Of a stretch of 64,000 nt of DNA, positions 35,001 to 43,434 are shown one piece after another. The notes beneath the pieces were generated by a model. That model did not search any database. It was not told the DNA's origin and worked only from the letters and a program-made list of their open reading frames with translations. This stretch comes from an uncultured Bacilli bacterium (GTDB taxonomy: Bacteria; Bacillota_I; Bacilli_A; RF39; UBA660). The stretch is taken from assembly GCA_934162445.1 (NCBI GenBank), contig CAKPIT010000002.1, positions 124,001 through 188,000 on the forward strand. Reading direction: 5' to 3'. The position numbers were made by a program, and so were the translations under genes. The stretch's first letter is position 1; the number at the start of each line of letters is the position of its first letter.

Positions 35001-37424
35001 ATGTATCCTTTGGGTAAACAGTTTGAAATTGATACTAGTAAGGCTATAAGTGATGTTAAGTGTGTTTATAAGGGGAAGAATTATCGAATAAGTATTCTTA
35101 GTGAAAGATTGGTGCGACTTGAATATAATGCAAATGGTACTTTTGTGGATAATCCTAGTCAGTTTGCCCTTGAAAGAAATTTTTTGTTACCAAATTATAA
35201 GGTTCGCGAAGATAGTAAAATTTTAGAAATTACGACAAGTTATTTTAGATTAACATATGTAAAAGAGGCACCTTTTAGTGGTACTAAGCTTGATCCAATG
35301 AAGAATTTGAAGATTACATTATTCATGGGTAATGGTGAAAATGATAGGGACTGGTATTACGGTCATCCTGAGGTTCGTAACTTAGGAGGCAATATGATTA
35401 GTGAAGATGTGGCGGTTCCTAATTCTTTGAAAAAGGGTCTTTATTCACTTGATGGATTTGCTAGTATTGATGATAGTAAGAGTTTGTTATTTAATCCGGA
35501 TGGGACACTTTTTAATAGACCATCTGAGGGAATAGATATTTATGTTTTTATGTATAAAAATGATTTTAATTTGGCTTTAAAAGATTATTTTAAGTTGACG
35601 GGTAATCCCGAACTTATTCCACGATATGCCCTTGGTAATTGGTGGAGTAGGAATACTAATTATAATGAAGATGGTGTTAAAGAGGTTGTGGCTAATTTTG
35701 AAAGAAGAAATGTGCCATTAGCAGTTTTTCTTTTAGATAGTGATTGGCATTACCGCGATGTTGGTTCTTATAAGAGATTGCATACGGGTTTTACTTTCAA
35801 TAAAGAATTATTTCCTAGTCCCCTTGATATGTCACATTACCTTCATGAACATAATATTAGATTTGGTCTTAAAATTAATCCTGAAGAAGGAATTTATCCG
35901 CATGAAGCTTATTATCAACAGGCTTGTTCTTATTTAGGTGTTACAGATAATAAGATTATTGTTTTTGATCCGTTGAATCCAAAGTTGTTGGATGTTTATT
36001 TTAAACTTTTCTTGCATCCGTTGGAAAGTGCTGGAGTTGACTTTTTTTGGCATGATTATTTAGCCGATAAACAACCTCTTAAGTTACTTCTTTATAATCA
36101 TTATAATTATAAAGATATTGGTAGAAATCCAGCGAAGAGAAGTTTGATGCTTAGTAGAAGTGGTCTTTATGCATCGCATAGATATCCAGTTCTTTATGCA
36201 GGAAGTAGTGAAGTTTCATGGGAAAGTTTAAGAGAGATTTCGGCGTCATTAATGGCAGCTTCAAATATTGGGGTTTCTTTTTGGAGTCATGATGTCGCTG
36301 GAAATCATGGCGGAATTGAAGAGAGTGAACTTTACATTAGATATCTAGAACTAGCAACGTTTAGTCCAATTTTACGGTTTCATGCTTCGCGAGGACATTA
36401 TTACAAAAGAGAACCATGGCGGTGGGATATTAAAACAGAGACGATTGCTAATGATTATTTAAGACTTAGACATCGATTGATCCCTTATTTATATACCGAA
36501 AGTTATCATTATTATAAAGATGCGAAGGTATTAATTGAACCATTTTATTATAAATATAAATGGGTAATTGATGATGATAATTATAAGTATCAATACTTTT
36601 TAGGTAGTTCTTTACTTTTATGTCCTATTTTAACCAAGAAAGATTTGGTAATGAACCGAACGATTCATAGATTTTATATTCCAAGTGGTATTTGGTATGA
36701 TTTTAAAACGGGGAAAAAGTTTCCGGGAGATAAGAAGTATGTCGCATTCTTTAAGGAAGAAGATTATCCAGTGTTTGCTAAGGCGGGTGCAATTATTCCA
36801 CTTTCGAATCGAAGTGATGTTAATAATGTAGGTTTACCACTTGATATGGAAATCCATATTTTTCCGGGGATGTCTAATACCTATACTCTTTATGAAGATG
36901 ATGGATTAACATCTTTATATAAGGAAGGCTTTTATTTAAAAACGGATATTGATTATAATTATATGCAAAATAACTATACAGTAATTATTAGATCAGTAGA
37001 AGGTAAGAGTGGAATTGTACCGATAAGACGTAATTATAAATTCCGGTTTCGCAATACGAAAAAGGCAGAGATGGTTAAAGCTTATTATAATGAAGAAGAG
37101 ATTAAAATTGATTCTACTTATATTGAAGAGAATGATTTTATTGTTGAAGTGTCTAATGTTAATACAATTGGACAATTAACAATCAATTGTAAAGGTAAAG
37201 ATATTGAAATTGATGCAGTACGTCTTATTAATGAAGATATTGACAGTATTTTGATGGATTTACAGATTGAGACTTATTTAAAAGAGAAAATTGCAAAGAT
37301 TACTTTTAGTGATATGTCTGTTAAAAAGAAGAGAATTGCAATTAGAAAATTACGTCATGATGGATTAAGTAAAGAACATATGAAGCTTTTCTTAAAACTT
37401 ATGGAATATATTGAGCAAGTATAA
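35001..37424 (+). CDS. Glycoside hydrolase family 31 (alpha-glucosidase-like)
   Basis: An 807-residue cytoplasmic glycosidase (no signal peptide). N-terminal beta domain about 1-210, then a (beta/alpha)8 barrel with 'LGNWWSRN', 'FLLDSDWHYRD', 'FGLKINPEEGI' and the probable nucleophile in 'VDFFWHDYLADKQ'. The acid/base region is 'IGVSFWSHDVAGNHGG', then 'FSPILRFHASRGHY'. These are GH31 landmarks. A C-terminal beta region (about 560-720) and an extra helical tail (about 735-807; 'KKKRIAIRKLRHDGLSKEHMK') follow. The tail is unusual and may be lineage-specific. Likely substrates are alpha-glucosides or alpha-xylosides; specificity is not determined. GAGGTGG precedes the ATG. Confidence 0.92.
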   Translation: MYPLGKQFEIDTSKAISDVKCVYKGKNYRISILSERLVRLEYNANGTFVDNPSQFALERNFLLPNYKVREDSKILEITTSYFRLTYVKEAPFSGTKLDPMKNLKITLFMGNGENDRDWYYGHPEVRNLGGNMISEDVAVPNSLKKGLYSLDGFASIDDSKSLLFNPDGTLFNRPSEGIDIYVFMYKNDFNLALKDYFKLTGNPELIPRYALGNWWSRNTNYNEDGVKEVVANFERRNVPLAVFLLDSDWHYRDVGSYKRLHTGFTFNKELFPSPLDMSHYLHEHNIRFGLKINPEEGIYPHEAYYQQACSYLGVTDNKIIVFDPLNPKLLDVYFKLFLHPLESAGVDFFWHDYLADKQPLKLLLYNHYNYKDIGRNPAKRSLMLSRSGLYASHRYPVLYAGSSEVSWESLREISASLMAASNIGVSFWSHDVAGNHGGIEESELYIRYLELATFSPILRFHASRGHYYKREPWRWDIKTETIANDYLRLRHRLIPYLYTESYHYYKDAKVLIEPFYYKYKWVIDDDNYKYQYFLGSSLLLCPILTKKDLVMNRTIHRFYIPSGIWYDFKTGKKFPGDKKYVAFFKEEDYPVFAKAGAIIPLSNRSDVNNVGLPLDMEIHIFPGMSNTYTLYEDDGLTSLYKEGFYLKTDIDYNYMQNNYTVIIRSVEGKSGIVPIRRNYKFRFRNTKKAEMVKAYYNEEEIKIDSTYIEENDFIVEVSNVNTIGQLTINCKGKDIEIDAVRLINEDIDSILMDLQIETYLKEKIAKITFSDMSVKKKRIAIRKLRHDGLSKEHMKLFLKLMEYIEQV

Positions 37425-37440
37425 TTTAAACATTAAATTT

Positions 37441-37472
37441 AGAAGTTCGAAGTCTTTTGAACTTCTATTTTT
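37441..37472 (+). terminator. Terminator after GH31 gene
   Basis: AGAAGTTC (37441-37448) pairs with GAACTTCT (37459-37466) around a 10-nt loop and is followed by ATTTTT. Confidence 0.75.
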
Positions 37473-37547
37473 GTGTCCTAATTATTGACATAAGTTCAAT
37501 TAAAAAAATATTTTTTTTATGATATAATAAGGTTATGGAAGATAGAG

Positions 37548-38057
37548 GTGTTGTCAAGTGATAGTATAACAGCACCTAGTAATGTAACATCTAGTGAAGA
37601 TGTATCAGAAGCGGGTGATGGGTCTGTTATGGTTTATGTTACTAGTGATAATACTTTAATCATTGCTGCTGATGGTAATATAAAAACAGGAGCATATTTG
37701 AAATTTAAAAATTTGGCTAGTGTTACTAGTATTGATTTAACTTGTTTAGACACTAGTGAAATAACTCAAATGAACAGTATGTTTTATTATTGCACATCTT
37801 TATCAAGTTTAAATTTAGGTAGTTTTAACACCTCAAATGTAACTAATATGAGTTGGATGTTTGTTGGTTGTACTTCTTTATCAAACTTAGATTTAAGTAG
37901 TTTTGATACATCAAAAGTAACTAGTATGGGTCGTATGTTTTATGACTGTTCAAAAATGCAAAGTATTAAAGTTGGTAGTAAGTGGGTAATTGGTTCTGAT
38001 TGTACTACTACTGATATGTTTACAAATTGTGGTGTTTCTTCTGTTACTTATGTTTAA
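37548..38057 (+). CDS. DUF285/BspA-like repeat protein, probably a gene remnant
   Basis: A 169-residue ORF beginning at GTG (37548) or TTG (37551), with only a weak AGATAGAGG ribosome site. It has about three copies of the DUF285 leucine-rich-type repeat 'FNTSNVTNMSWMFVGCTSLSNLDLSSFDTSKVTSM' (consensus F-D-T-S-x-V-x-x-M-x-x-M-F-x-x-C). Such repeats belong to long secreted surface proteins in mollicutes, Bacteroidetes and gut Firmicutes. Here there is no signal peptide, anchor or transglutaminase domain, and the N-terminus looks like the middle of a secreted linker. I therefore read it as a truncated cassette, or a piece moved by recombination, rather than a working adhesin. Confidence 0.6.
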   Translation: MLSSDSITAPSNVTSSEDVSEAGDGSVMVYVTSDNTLIIAADGNIKTGAYLKFKNLASVTSIDLTCLDTSEITQMNSMFYYCTSLSSLNLGSFNTSNVTNMSWMFVGCTSLSNLDLSSFDTSKVTSMGRMFYDCSKMQSIKVGSKWVIGSDCTTTDMFTNCGVSSVTYV

Positions 38058-38063
38058 GTTTTT

Positions 38064-38093
38064 GATACATATTGAAAAGTATGTATCTTTTTT
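38064..38093 (+). terminator. Terminator after DUF285 gene
   Basis: A perfect 8-bp stem (GATACATA at 38064-38071 with TATGTATC at 38080-38087) is followed by TTTTTT. Confidence 0.85.
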
Positions 38094-38170
38094 GTGTTTT
38101 CTTTATTTTATCAGTTCATATAGCTTTCTTTTTTTCTTTGTGATAAAATTTAGTTAGGGAGGTGTTTGTT

Positions 38171-38923
38171 ATGAAGGTTATGATTACAGGTGCTAGTAGT
38201 GGAATTGGAAGAGATATGGCTTATTATTTAGATCAATTTCACTACGATTTTATTTTAGTGGGAAGAGATAGAGAGGCTTTAGAGGATGTTAGAAGGAGTA
38301 TGAAATCTAAAGTTAAAATTGTTGTAGTTGATCTTAGTAATGAACAGAAGGTTAAAGAACTTTATGTACTTACAAAAAATGATGATATTGATATTCTGAT
38401 TAATAATGCTGGTTTTGGGGTGTTTGGTGAATTTATTAAAACGGATATAAATAAAGAATTTGCTATGCTTGATGTTAATGTTAAGGCTTTACATATGTTA
38501 ACAAAATTTTACCTTAAGGATATGGTAAAGAAGGATAAAGGTATGATTCTTAATGTGGCAAGTTCAGCTGCATTTATGCCGGGTCCATTATTAAGTAGTT
38601 ATTATGCTTCTAAAAGTTATGTTTATCGTCTTACGTTAGCGATTAATGAAGAGTTAAGACGGAGTGGTAGTCATGTTAAGGTTTCTGTTTTGTGTCCTGG
38701 TCCTGTTGATACTAACTTTAATAAAACGGCAGGGGTAACTTTTAATATTAAATCACTTAGCAGTAGTGCTGTGGCAAAGTATGCCCTTGATAAGATGTTT
38801 CAAGGTAAAACCATTATAATTCCGGGAGTAAAAATGAAATTTGTTAAGTTTATAGTGCGGTTTTTACCCGATAAATTTATAACAAGACTTAATTATAATA
38901 TTCAAAAGAAGAAGGATAGTTAA
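38171..38923 (+). CDS. Short-chain dehydrogenase/reductase (SDR)
   Basis: A 250-residue classical SDR with the cofactor motif 'ITGASSGIGRDMAYYL' (TGxxxGIG, about 5-20), 'NNAGFGVFGEF', the catalytic Ser in 'LNVASSAAF' and the Tyr-x-x-x-Lys pair in 'SSYYASKSYV', and 'SVLCPGPVDT'. All catalytic residues are present. It reduces or oxidises an unknown carbonyl or alcohol; the DltE/YqjQ-like subgroup is the closest by feel. The start follows GGGAGGTG. It reads directly into the ABC ATPase genes with 1 bp between stop and start, forming an operon through murI. Confidence 0.9.
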   Translation: MKVMITGASSGIGRDMAYYLDQFHYDFILVGRDREALEDVRRSMKSKVKIVVVDLSNEQKVKELYVLTKNDDIDILINNAGFGVFGEFIKTDINKEFAMLDVNVKALHMLTKFYLKDMVKKDKGMILNVASSAAFMPGPLLSSYYASKSYVYRLTLAINEELRRSGSHVKVSVLCPGPVDTNFNKTAGVTFNIKSLSSSAVAKYALDKMFQGKTIIIPGVKMKFVKFIVRFLPDKFITRLNYNIQKKKDS

Positions 38924-38924
38924 A

Positions 38925-39677
38925 ATGATAGTAGTAAAGGATGTAACAATTGGTCCCTTTTCTAAGTTTAATATGGAACTTGAAGAAGGTGTTTTTTCAA
39001 TTATTGCAGGAAGTAATAATAGTGGAAAAACATTACTTTTAAAGATATTAACTAATCTTGTTAGATATAAGGGAAAAGTTAGTTATGGGGATATTACTTA
39101 TAAGGAAGTAGGTCTTTATTTAAATAATTGTTTTCAAAAAGATAGGGTTCTTGAATCTTTACGATTCCCATTAGAGAAAAAGGGTTATGATAATGATAAG
39201 ATTGTAAAACAGGTTAATAGTATTAGTAAAGATTTGTTACTTGAATCTTTTTTGGATAAAAATATTAGTGATTTAACATATTATGAAAAGATAAGATTGC
39301 ATATTGCTATTTGTCTTATGGATCAACCGAAAATATTGTTTTTAGATGATCCGGTTCTTTATCTTTCATTTGATGAGAAAAAGGAATTGATGGAGTTATT
39401 TAATCGTCTTAATGCAACGGGACTTAGTATTATTATGACGACTTCTAATTTGGATATAACGGTTTATGCTAATAATAGTATTTTATATATTTTAGATAAA
39501 GGGAAAATTATTAGTAAGGGGTCAATTTATTCAGTATTAAGTAATGACAGTTTGATTAATAAAGCAGCTTTGGAACTTCCGTTTGCTGTTGATCTTTGTG
39601 TTAAGTTAAAATATTATAATGTAGTGTCAAGAATTGATTATTCGTTACAAGAGTTGGTGGATGTTATATGGAAATAA
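38925..39677 (+). CDS. Degenerate EcfA1-like ABC ATPase
   Basis: A 250-residue ATP-binding-cassette protein. Walker A 'GSNNSGKT' (29-36) is intact, but other motifs are worn: the signature reads 'LTYYEK' in place of LSGGQ, Walker B 'ILFLDDP' has Asp instead of the catalytic Glu, and the H-loop reads 'TTSNLD' without His. The C-terminus ('ELPFAVDLCVKLK...YSLQELVDVIW') matches EcfA1, the energising subunit of energy-coupling-factor vitamin transporters. The position before truA fits the usual ecfA1-ecfA2-ecfT-truA order. It may bind ATP but is unlikely to hydrolyse it well. It overlaps the next gene by 10 bp. Confidence 0.75.
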   Translation: MIVVKDVTIGPFSKFNMELEEGVFSIIAGSNNSGKTLLLKILTNLVRYKGKVSYGDITYKEVGLYLNNCFQKDRVLESLRFPLEKKGYDNDKIVKQVNSISKDLLLESFLDKNISDLTYYEKIRLHIAICLMDQPKILFLDDPVLYLSFDEKKELMELFNRLNATGLSIIMTTSNLDITVYANNSILYILDKGKIISKGSIYSVLSNDSLINKAALELPFAVDLCVKLKYYNVVSRIDYSLQELVDVIWK

Positions 39678-40453
39678 AGTTTTCGCATGTTAGTGGTCTT
39701 TCACTTAATAATTTATCATTTGTAATTCCTAAAGGAGAAATTGTAGGAGTTTATGGTAAAGGGGGAAGTGATTTACTTAAATTAATTAGTTTAAAAGAAA
39801 AATCTAAAGGAATAATTTATTATGATAAAATTAGAAAATTAAGTCGTAATTATTATTTATTTAAAAATGAAATGATGCTTGTGGAAAAAGAGTTTGTAAA
39901 TGATTTTGGTCTTGATAATATTTATGAATATTTTGTTTATTATATTAGCTATTATAAAATTAATGTCAAAAATACTGATAAAAAAATTAAAGATGCTATT
40001 AAGATTGTGGGCTTAACTGAGGATATTTTGAATAGGCGATTTTCTAGTTTGACGCATAGTGAAATGAAGTTTTTACAATTGGCACTTGCTTTTATTTATA
40101 ATCCAAAAGTTTTGCTTTTAGATGATATTTTAGCAGGGCTTGATTTAGTTAATAAGCGTAAGATTATTAAAATATTTTGGCGACTACGGGATAAGTTTCA
40201 TAAGACAATTATTATTTATAGTAATGATATTAATCTTTTATATCAATTTACTAGTTATATGATTGTTCTTTCTTCTTCTGTTTATTCTGGTAAGAGTAAA
40301 GATATTTTTTATAAGATGGATCTTGGTGATGAAAATATTCCGGATATTGTTTATTTTAATAAGTTGGTGGAAATGAAGAAGAAAGTTAAGTTACCACATA
40401 GAGAAGATGTTAAAGATGTGATTAAAGATATATACTGGAATGTGAGGTGGTAA
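39668..40453 (+). CDS. Degenerate EcfA2-like ABC ATPase
   Basis: A 261-residue partner of the previous gene. The P-loop reads 'GVYGKGGSD' (27-35): the essential Lys of GxxGxGK[ST] is Gly. The signature is 'LTHSE', Walker B is 'LLLDDILAGLD' with Asp for Glu, and the H-loop is 'YSNDIN'. By all known rules this subunit cannot hydrolyse ATP. EcfT, which should follow, is missing: truA starts 4 bp after the stop. The pair keeps EcfA order and length, so it may be a repurposed nucleotide-binding dimer. It could alternatively be decaying, yet there are no stops or frameshifts. Confidence 0.75.
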   Translation: MEIKFSHVSGLSLNNLSFVIPKGEIVGVYGKGGSDLLKLISLKEKSKGIIYYDKIRKLSRNYYLFKNEMMLVEKEFVNDFGLDNIYEYFVYYISYYKINVKNTDKKIKDAIKIVGLTEDILNRRFSSLTHSEMKFLQLALAFIYNPKVLLLDDILAGLDLVNKRKIIKIFWRLRDKFHKTIIIYSNDINLLYQFTSYMIVLSSSVYSGKSKDIFYKMDLGDENIPDIVYFNKLVEMKKKVKLPHREDVKDVIKDIYWNVRW

Positions 40454-40456
40454 AAT

Positions 40457-41206
40457 TTGCGATATTTAATTCGATTTAGTTATGATGGGACACTGTTTAA
40501 TGGGTTTCAAAGGCAAAGTGGTCTTCGCACAATTCAAGAAGAGATGGAGGAAGCTTTAAAGAAAATAAACAATAATCAGGATATTAAATTAGTAGCGGCG
40601 GGAAGAACGGATAAAGGGGTACATGCTTTTGATCAAGTGGCGCATGTGGATATTGATGTTAATATTACGCCTTATAAATTAAAAAGAGCTATGAATAGTA
40701 ATCTTAGTGATGAAATTCATGTTAATGAAGTTTTTGAAGTTAGTAGTGATTATAATGTAAGGGGTAATGTAGCTAAAAAAGTTTATCAATATCGAATAAA
40801 TACTAATGAGTTTAATCCGTTAAGACGTAATTATTGTTATCAACATGGATATAGTTTAGATATTGATAAGATGTGTAATGCTATTAAATATTTTGTGGGA
40901 AAACATGATTTTAGGGCATTTGTAACGGAGAATAAAGTTAAAGAAAATTGTGTAAGAGAAATATATGAGGCTATGATTGAATATGATGAAGTATTAAGAG
41001 AAATTGTTATTACTTTTATAGGTAGTGGTTTTTTAAGATATCAGGTTCGGAATATGGTAGGATTACTTTTAAGAGTGGGAACATTAAAGGTTGAAGAAAG
41101 GGAAGTTAAGAAAATACTCGATAGTAAGGTTAGAGGATGTGAAGGTGTAACAGCAAAGTCATGTGGTCTTTATCTTGTTAAAACTATTTTAAGGGAGGAT
41201 TTATGA
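40457..41206 (+). CDS. truA: tRNA pseudouridine synthase A
   Basis: A 249-residue enzyme that makes pseudouridine at tRNA positions 38-40. The catalytic Asp is in 'AAGRTDKGVHAFDQV' (about 48-62), with 'YDGTLFNGFQRQ' at the N-terminus and 'GSGFLRYQVRNMVG' near the C-terminus. The start is a TTG at 40457 preceded by GAGGTGG; no ATG is better placed. It overlaps murI by 4 bp. In Firmicutes it usually follows ecfT, which is absent here. Confidence 0.95.
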   Translation: MRYLIRFSYDGTLFNGFQRQSGLRTIQEEMEEALKKINNNQDIKLVAAGRTDKGVHAFDQVAHVDIDVNITPYKLKRAMNSNLSDEIHVNEVFEVSSDYNVRGNVAKKVYQYRINTNEFNPLRRNYCYQHGYSLDIDKMCNAIKYFVGKHDFRAFVTENKVKENCVREIYEAMIEYDEVLREIVITFIGSGFLRYQVRNMVGLLLRVGTLKVEEREVKKILDSKVRGCEGVTAKSCGLYLVKTILREDL

Positions 41207-41931
41207 TTGGAATTTTAGATTCTGGAATTGGTGGTGTTACAGTTTTAAGGGAAATAATTAAAAAGTTTCCTGTTTCTAAGTTTATTTATTATAGTGATTC
41301 TTTAAATAATCCTTATGGAGATAAGGAGTTTTCTTTTATTTATTCTTGTGTTAAGAAGGCTATTGGTTATTTACTTGATAGAGGATGTAAAGTGGTTGTT
41401 TTAGCATGTAATACGGCTTCTTTTTTATGTTTAGATAAATTAAAGGAAGAGTATCCAAATGTTTTATTTGTGGCTACTTTTCCTCCGTATCAAATGGTGG
41501 ATATTAAGAAAACATTAGTAATGGCAACGGTGGCTACACTTAAGAGTGAAAGGTTTTTAAAATTTTATCAAAAGTATGATAATCATAATACGGTGTTAGT
41601 TCCTTGTAGTGGGTTAGCTGATTTAATAGAAATGGGTAATGATTTAGAAATAGATAAGTATTTATTTAAGCATCTTTCTAAGTATAAAGGGGTTAGTAAT
41701 GTTTTTTTAGGATGTACCCATTATCCACTGGTTAAAGATAAAATTAAAAAAGTACTTGGTGATGTTAAATTTTATGATGGAGCTTTTTTTGTGGCTTCAG
41801 AATTAGAACAAATATTAAAACATAGTAAAATAGAGTATCAATTTGCTAAATTAACAGTGGAATTTGTGGATAGTAGTAATGATTTATTAAAAAGAGAACG
41901 TTTTTTTGAATATTTGAGGAAAAACATTTGA
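41203..41931 (+). CDS. murI: Glutamate racemase
   Basis: A 242-residue cofactor-independent racemase that supplies D-glutamate for peptidoglycan. It has 'ILDSGIGGVTVLREI' (N-terminal acid), 'VLACNTASFLCL' (first catalytic Cys about residue 69) and 'FLGCTHYPLV' (second Cys about residue 173). It is slightly short of the usual 260-270 residues. The stop is TGA, evidence that TGA is not read as Trp. GGGAGG precedes the ATG. It ends the operon that began with the SDR gene. Confidence 0.93.
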   Translation: MIGILDSGIGGVTVLREIIKKFPVSKFIYYSDSLNNPYGDKEFSFIYSCVKKAIGYLLDRGCKVVVLACNTASFLCLDKLKEEYPNVLFVATFPPYQMVDIKKTLVMATVATLKSERFLKFYQKYDNHNTVLVPCSGLADLIEMGNDLEIDKYLFKHLSKYKGVSNVFLGCTHYPLVKDKIKKVLGDVKFYDGAFFVASELEQILKHSKIEYQFAKLTVEFVDSSNDLLKRERFFEYLRKNI

Positions 41932-41944
41932 CTTAAGGATAAAA

Positions 41945-42170
41945 AATTGATATTATTTTTATAGATTTCTTATGAAATTTAGAAAGTAGAAATATAGTTT
42001 ATGTTTAGAGACTTAGTGGGTGGTGAAAACTAAGAGAATTATATTTTGAAGTTACCTAAATGGAAGAAAACGTGACTTAAGCGTTAATTAGATAAAGTGC
42101 ATAGTTTCTATGAAGTAAGGTGGTACCGCGATTTATAAGTCGTCCTTATGATTAGAAACTTTTTTTAATG
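41945..42170 (+). promoter_or_regulatory. T-box riboswitch of tyrS
   Basis: The leader has the conserved T-box sequence AAGGTGGTACCGCG (42117-42130), upstream stem-I-like segments (GTGGGTGGTGAAAAC region near 42015) and a terminator stem, AGTTTCTA (42103-42110) with TAGAAACT (42153-42160), followed by T residues. The T-box reads uncharged tRNA, here presumably tRNA-Tyr through a TAT or TAC specifier I could not place exactly, and prevents termination. The left limit is approximate. Confidence 0.93.
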
Positions 42171-42183
42171 AGGAGGGATGGAA

Positions 42184-43434
42184 ATGAAATTATATGATGA
42201 GCTTAAATGGCGTTGTTTAATTAAAGATGAAGCGGGAGATATTGAACAGTTATTAAATGGTAAACCAATTACTTTTTATTGGGGTACTGATCCAACGGCT
42301 GATAGTTTACATCTTGGACATTATTCATCATTAGTAACAGCGAAACGATTGGCAAGGGCCGGACATCATCCAATTTTATTAGTAGGAGGGGCAACGGGCT
42401 TAATTGGAGATCCAAGACCTACTAGTGAACGGGAAATTATTTCTAAAGAGGCTTTGAATAAGAACTTGGAAGGAATTAAAAGACAAGTAAGTAATATCTT
42501 TGGTAATGAAGCGGAAGTTGTTAACAATTATGAATGGTTTGAAGATTATCGTTTTACAGACTTTTTACGGGATGTTGGTAAGTATATTAATGTAAATTAT
42601 ATGCTTGATAAAGATATTATTAAAAGAAGACTTGAAACGGGAATTACATTTGCAGAGTTTGCCTATACGCTTATTCAAGGATATGATTTCTTATGGTTAT
42701 ATAAAAATAAAAACTGTGTATTACAAGCTTCAGGAAGTGATCAATGGGGCAATATTACAACTGGTCTTGAATTAATTAAAAAGAAAACTGGTAAGGATGC
42801 TTATGGCTTTACAATGCCTTTAGTATTAGATAAGTATGGTAATAAGTTTGGTAAGAGTGAAGGGAATGCTTTATGGCTTGATAAAGATAAAACTTCTAGT
42901 TATGAACTTTATCAATATTTAATTAATGTTGATGATGAAATGGTTATTAAGTATTTAAAGATTCTTACATTCTTGAGTGTTGATGAGATTTTGAAGTTAG
43001 AGAAATCTAATATGGAAAATCCACATTTAAGAGAAGCTCATAAAGCTTTAGCTAGAGAAGTTATTACCGATTTACACGGGGAAGATGCTTATCTTGAGGC
43101 TCTTCATATTAGTGATGCTTTATTTAAAGGTGATATAAAAAGTCTTAATAGTGAAGAGATTAAAATGGCTTTTAAAGGATTACCTTTTACAAGAATTGCT
43201 GAAGATATGAATATTGTTGATTTTTTAGTTCTTAATAAAATTTGTAGTAGTAAAAGAGAAGCGAGAGAGTTTGTTAGTAATAATAGTATTTCTATTAATG
43301 GGGATAAGGTTAATGACTTGGAGTTTGTAATTAATAAAGAAATAGCTATTGATTCTAAATATATTATTGTAAGACGTGGTAAAAAGAAATATTTTATGGT
43401 TTGTTATGGAAAGGGTGAAGATGATGAAAAATAA
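42184..43434 (+). CDS. tyrS: Tyrosyl-tRNA synthetase
   Basis: A 416-residue class I synthetase: HIGH-type 'DSLHLGHYSS' (about 41-50), tyrosine-binding 'QGYDFLWLY' and 'QASGSDQWGNI', and KMSKS-type 'NKFGKSEGNA' (about 225). A C-terminal S4 RNA-binding domain (from about 335; 'ICSSKREAREFVSNNSISINGDKV') completes it. Start 42184 has AGGAGG at 7 nt; ATG 42178 is too close to the site. It is controlled by the T-box upstream. It overlaps the next gene by about 14 bp. Confidence 0.96.
   Translation: MKLYDELKWRCLIKDEAGDIEQLLNGKPITFYWGTDPTADSLHLGHYSSLVTAKRLARAGHHPILLVGGATGLIGDPRPTSEREIISKEALNKNLEGIKRQVSNIFGNEAEVVNNYEWFEDYRFTDFLRDVGKYINVNYMLDKDIIKRRLETGITFAEFAYTLIQGYDFLWLYKNKNCVLQASGSDQWGNITTGLELIKKKTGKDAYGFTMPLVLDKYGNKFGKSEGNALWLDKDKTSSYELYQYLINVDDEMVIKYLKILTFLSVDEILKLEKSNMENPHLREAHKALAREVITDLHGEDAYLEALHISDALFKGDIKSLNSEEIKMAFKGLPFTRIAEDMNIVDFLVLNKICSSKREAREFVSNNSISINGDKVNDLEFVINKEIAIDSKYIIVRRGKKKYFMVCYGKGEDDEK

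Noticed and set aside
37485..37528. TTGACA and TATAAT upstream of the DUF285 ORF as a promoter pair
   Set aside because: The spacer is 32 bp, too long for a single vegetative promoter; only the -10 could be real.
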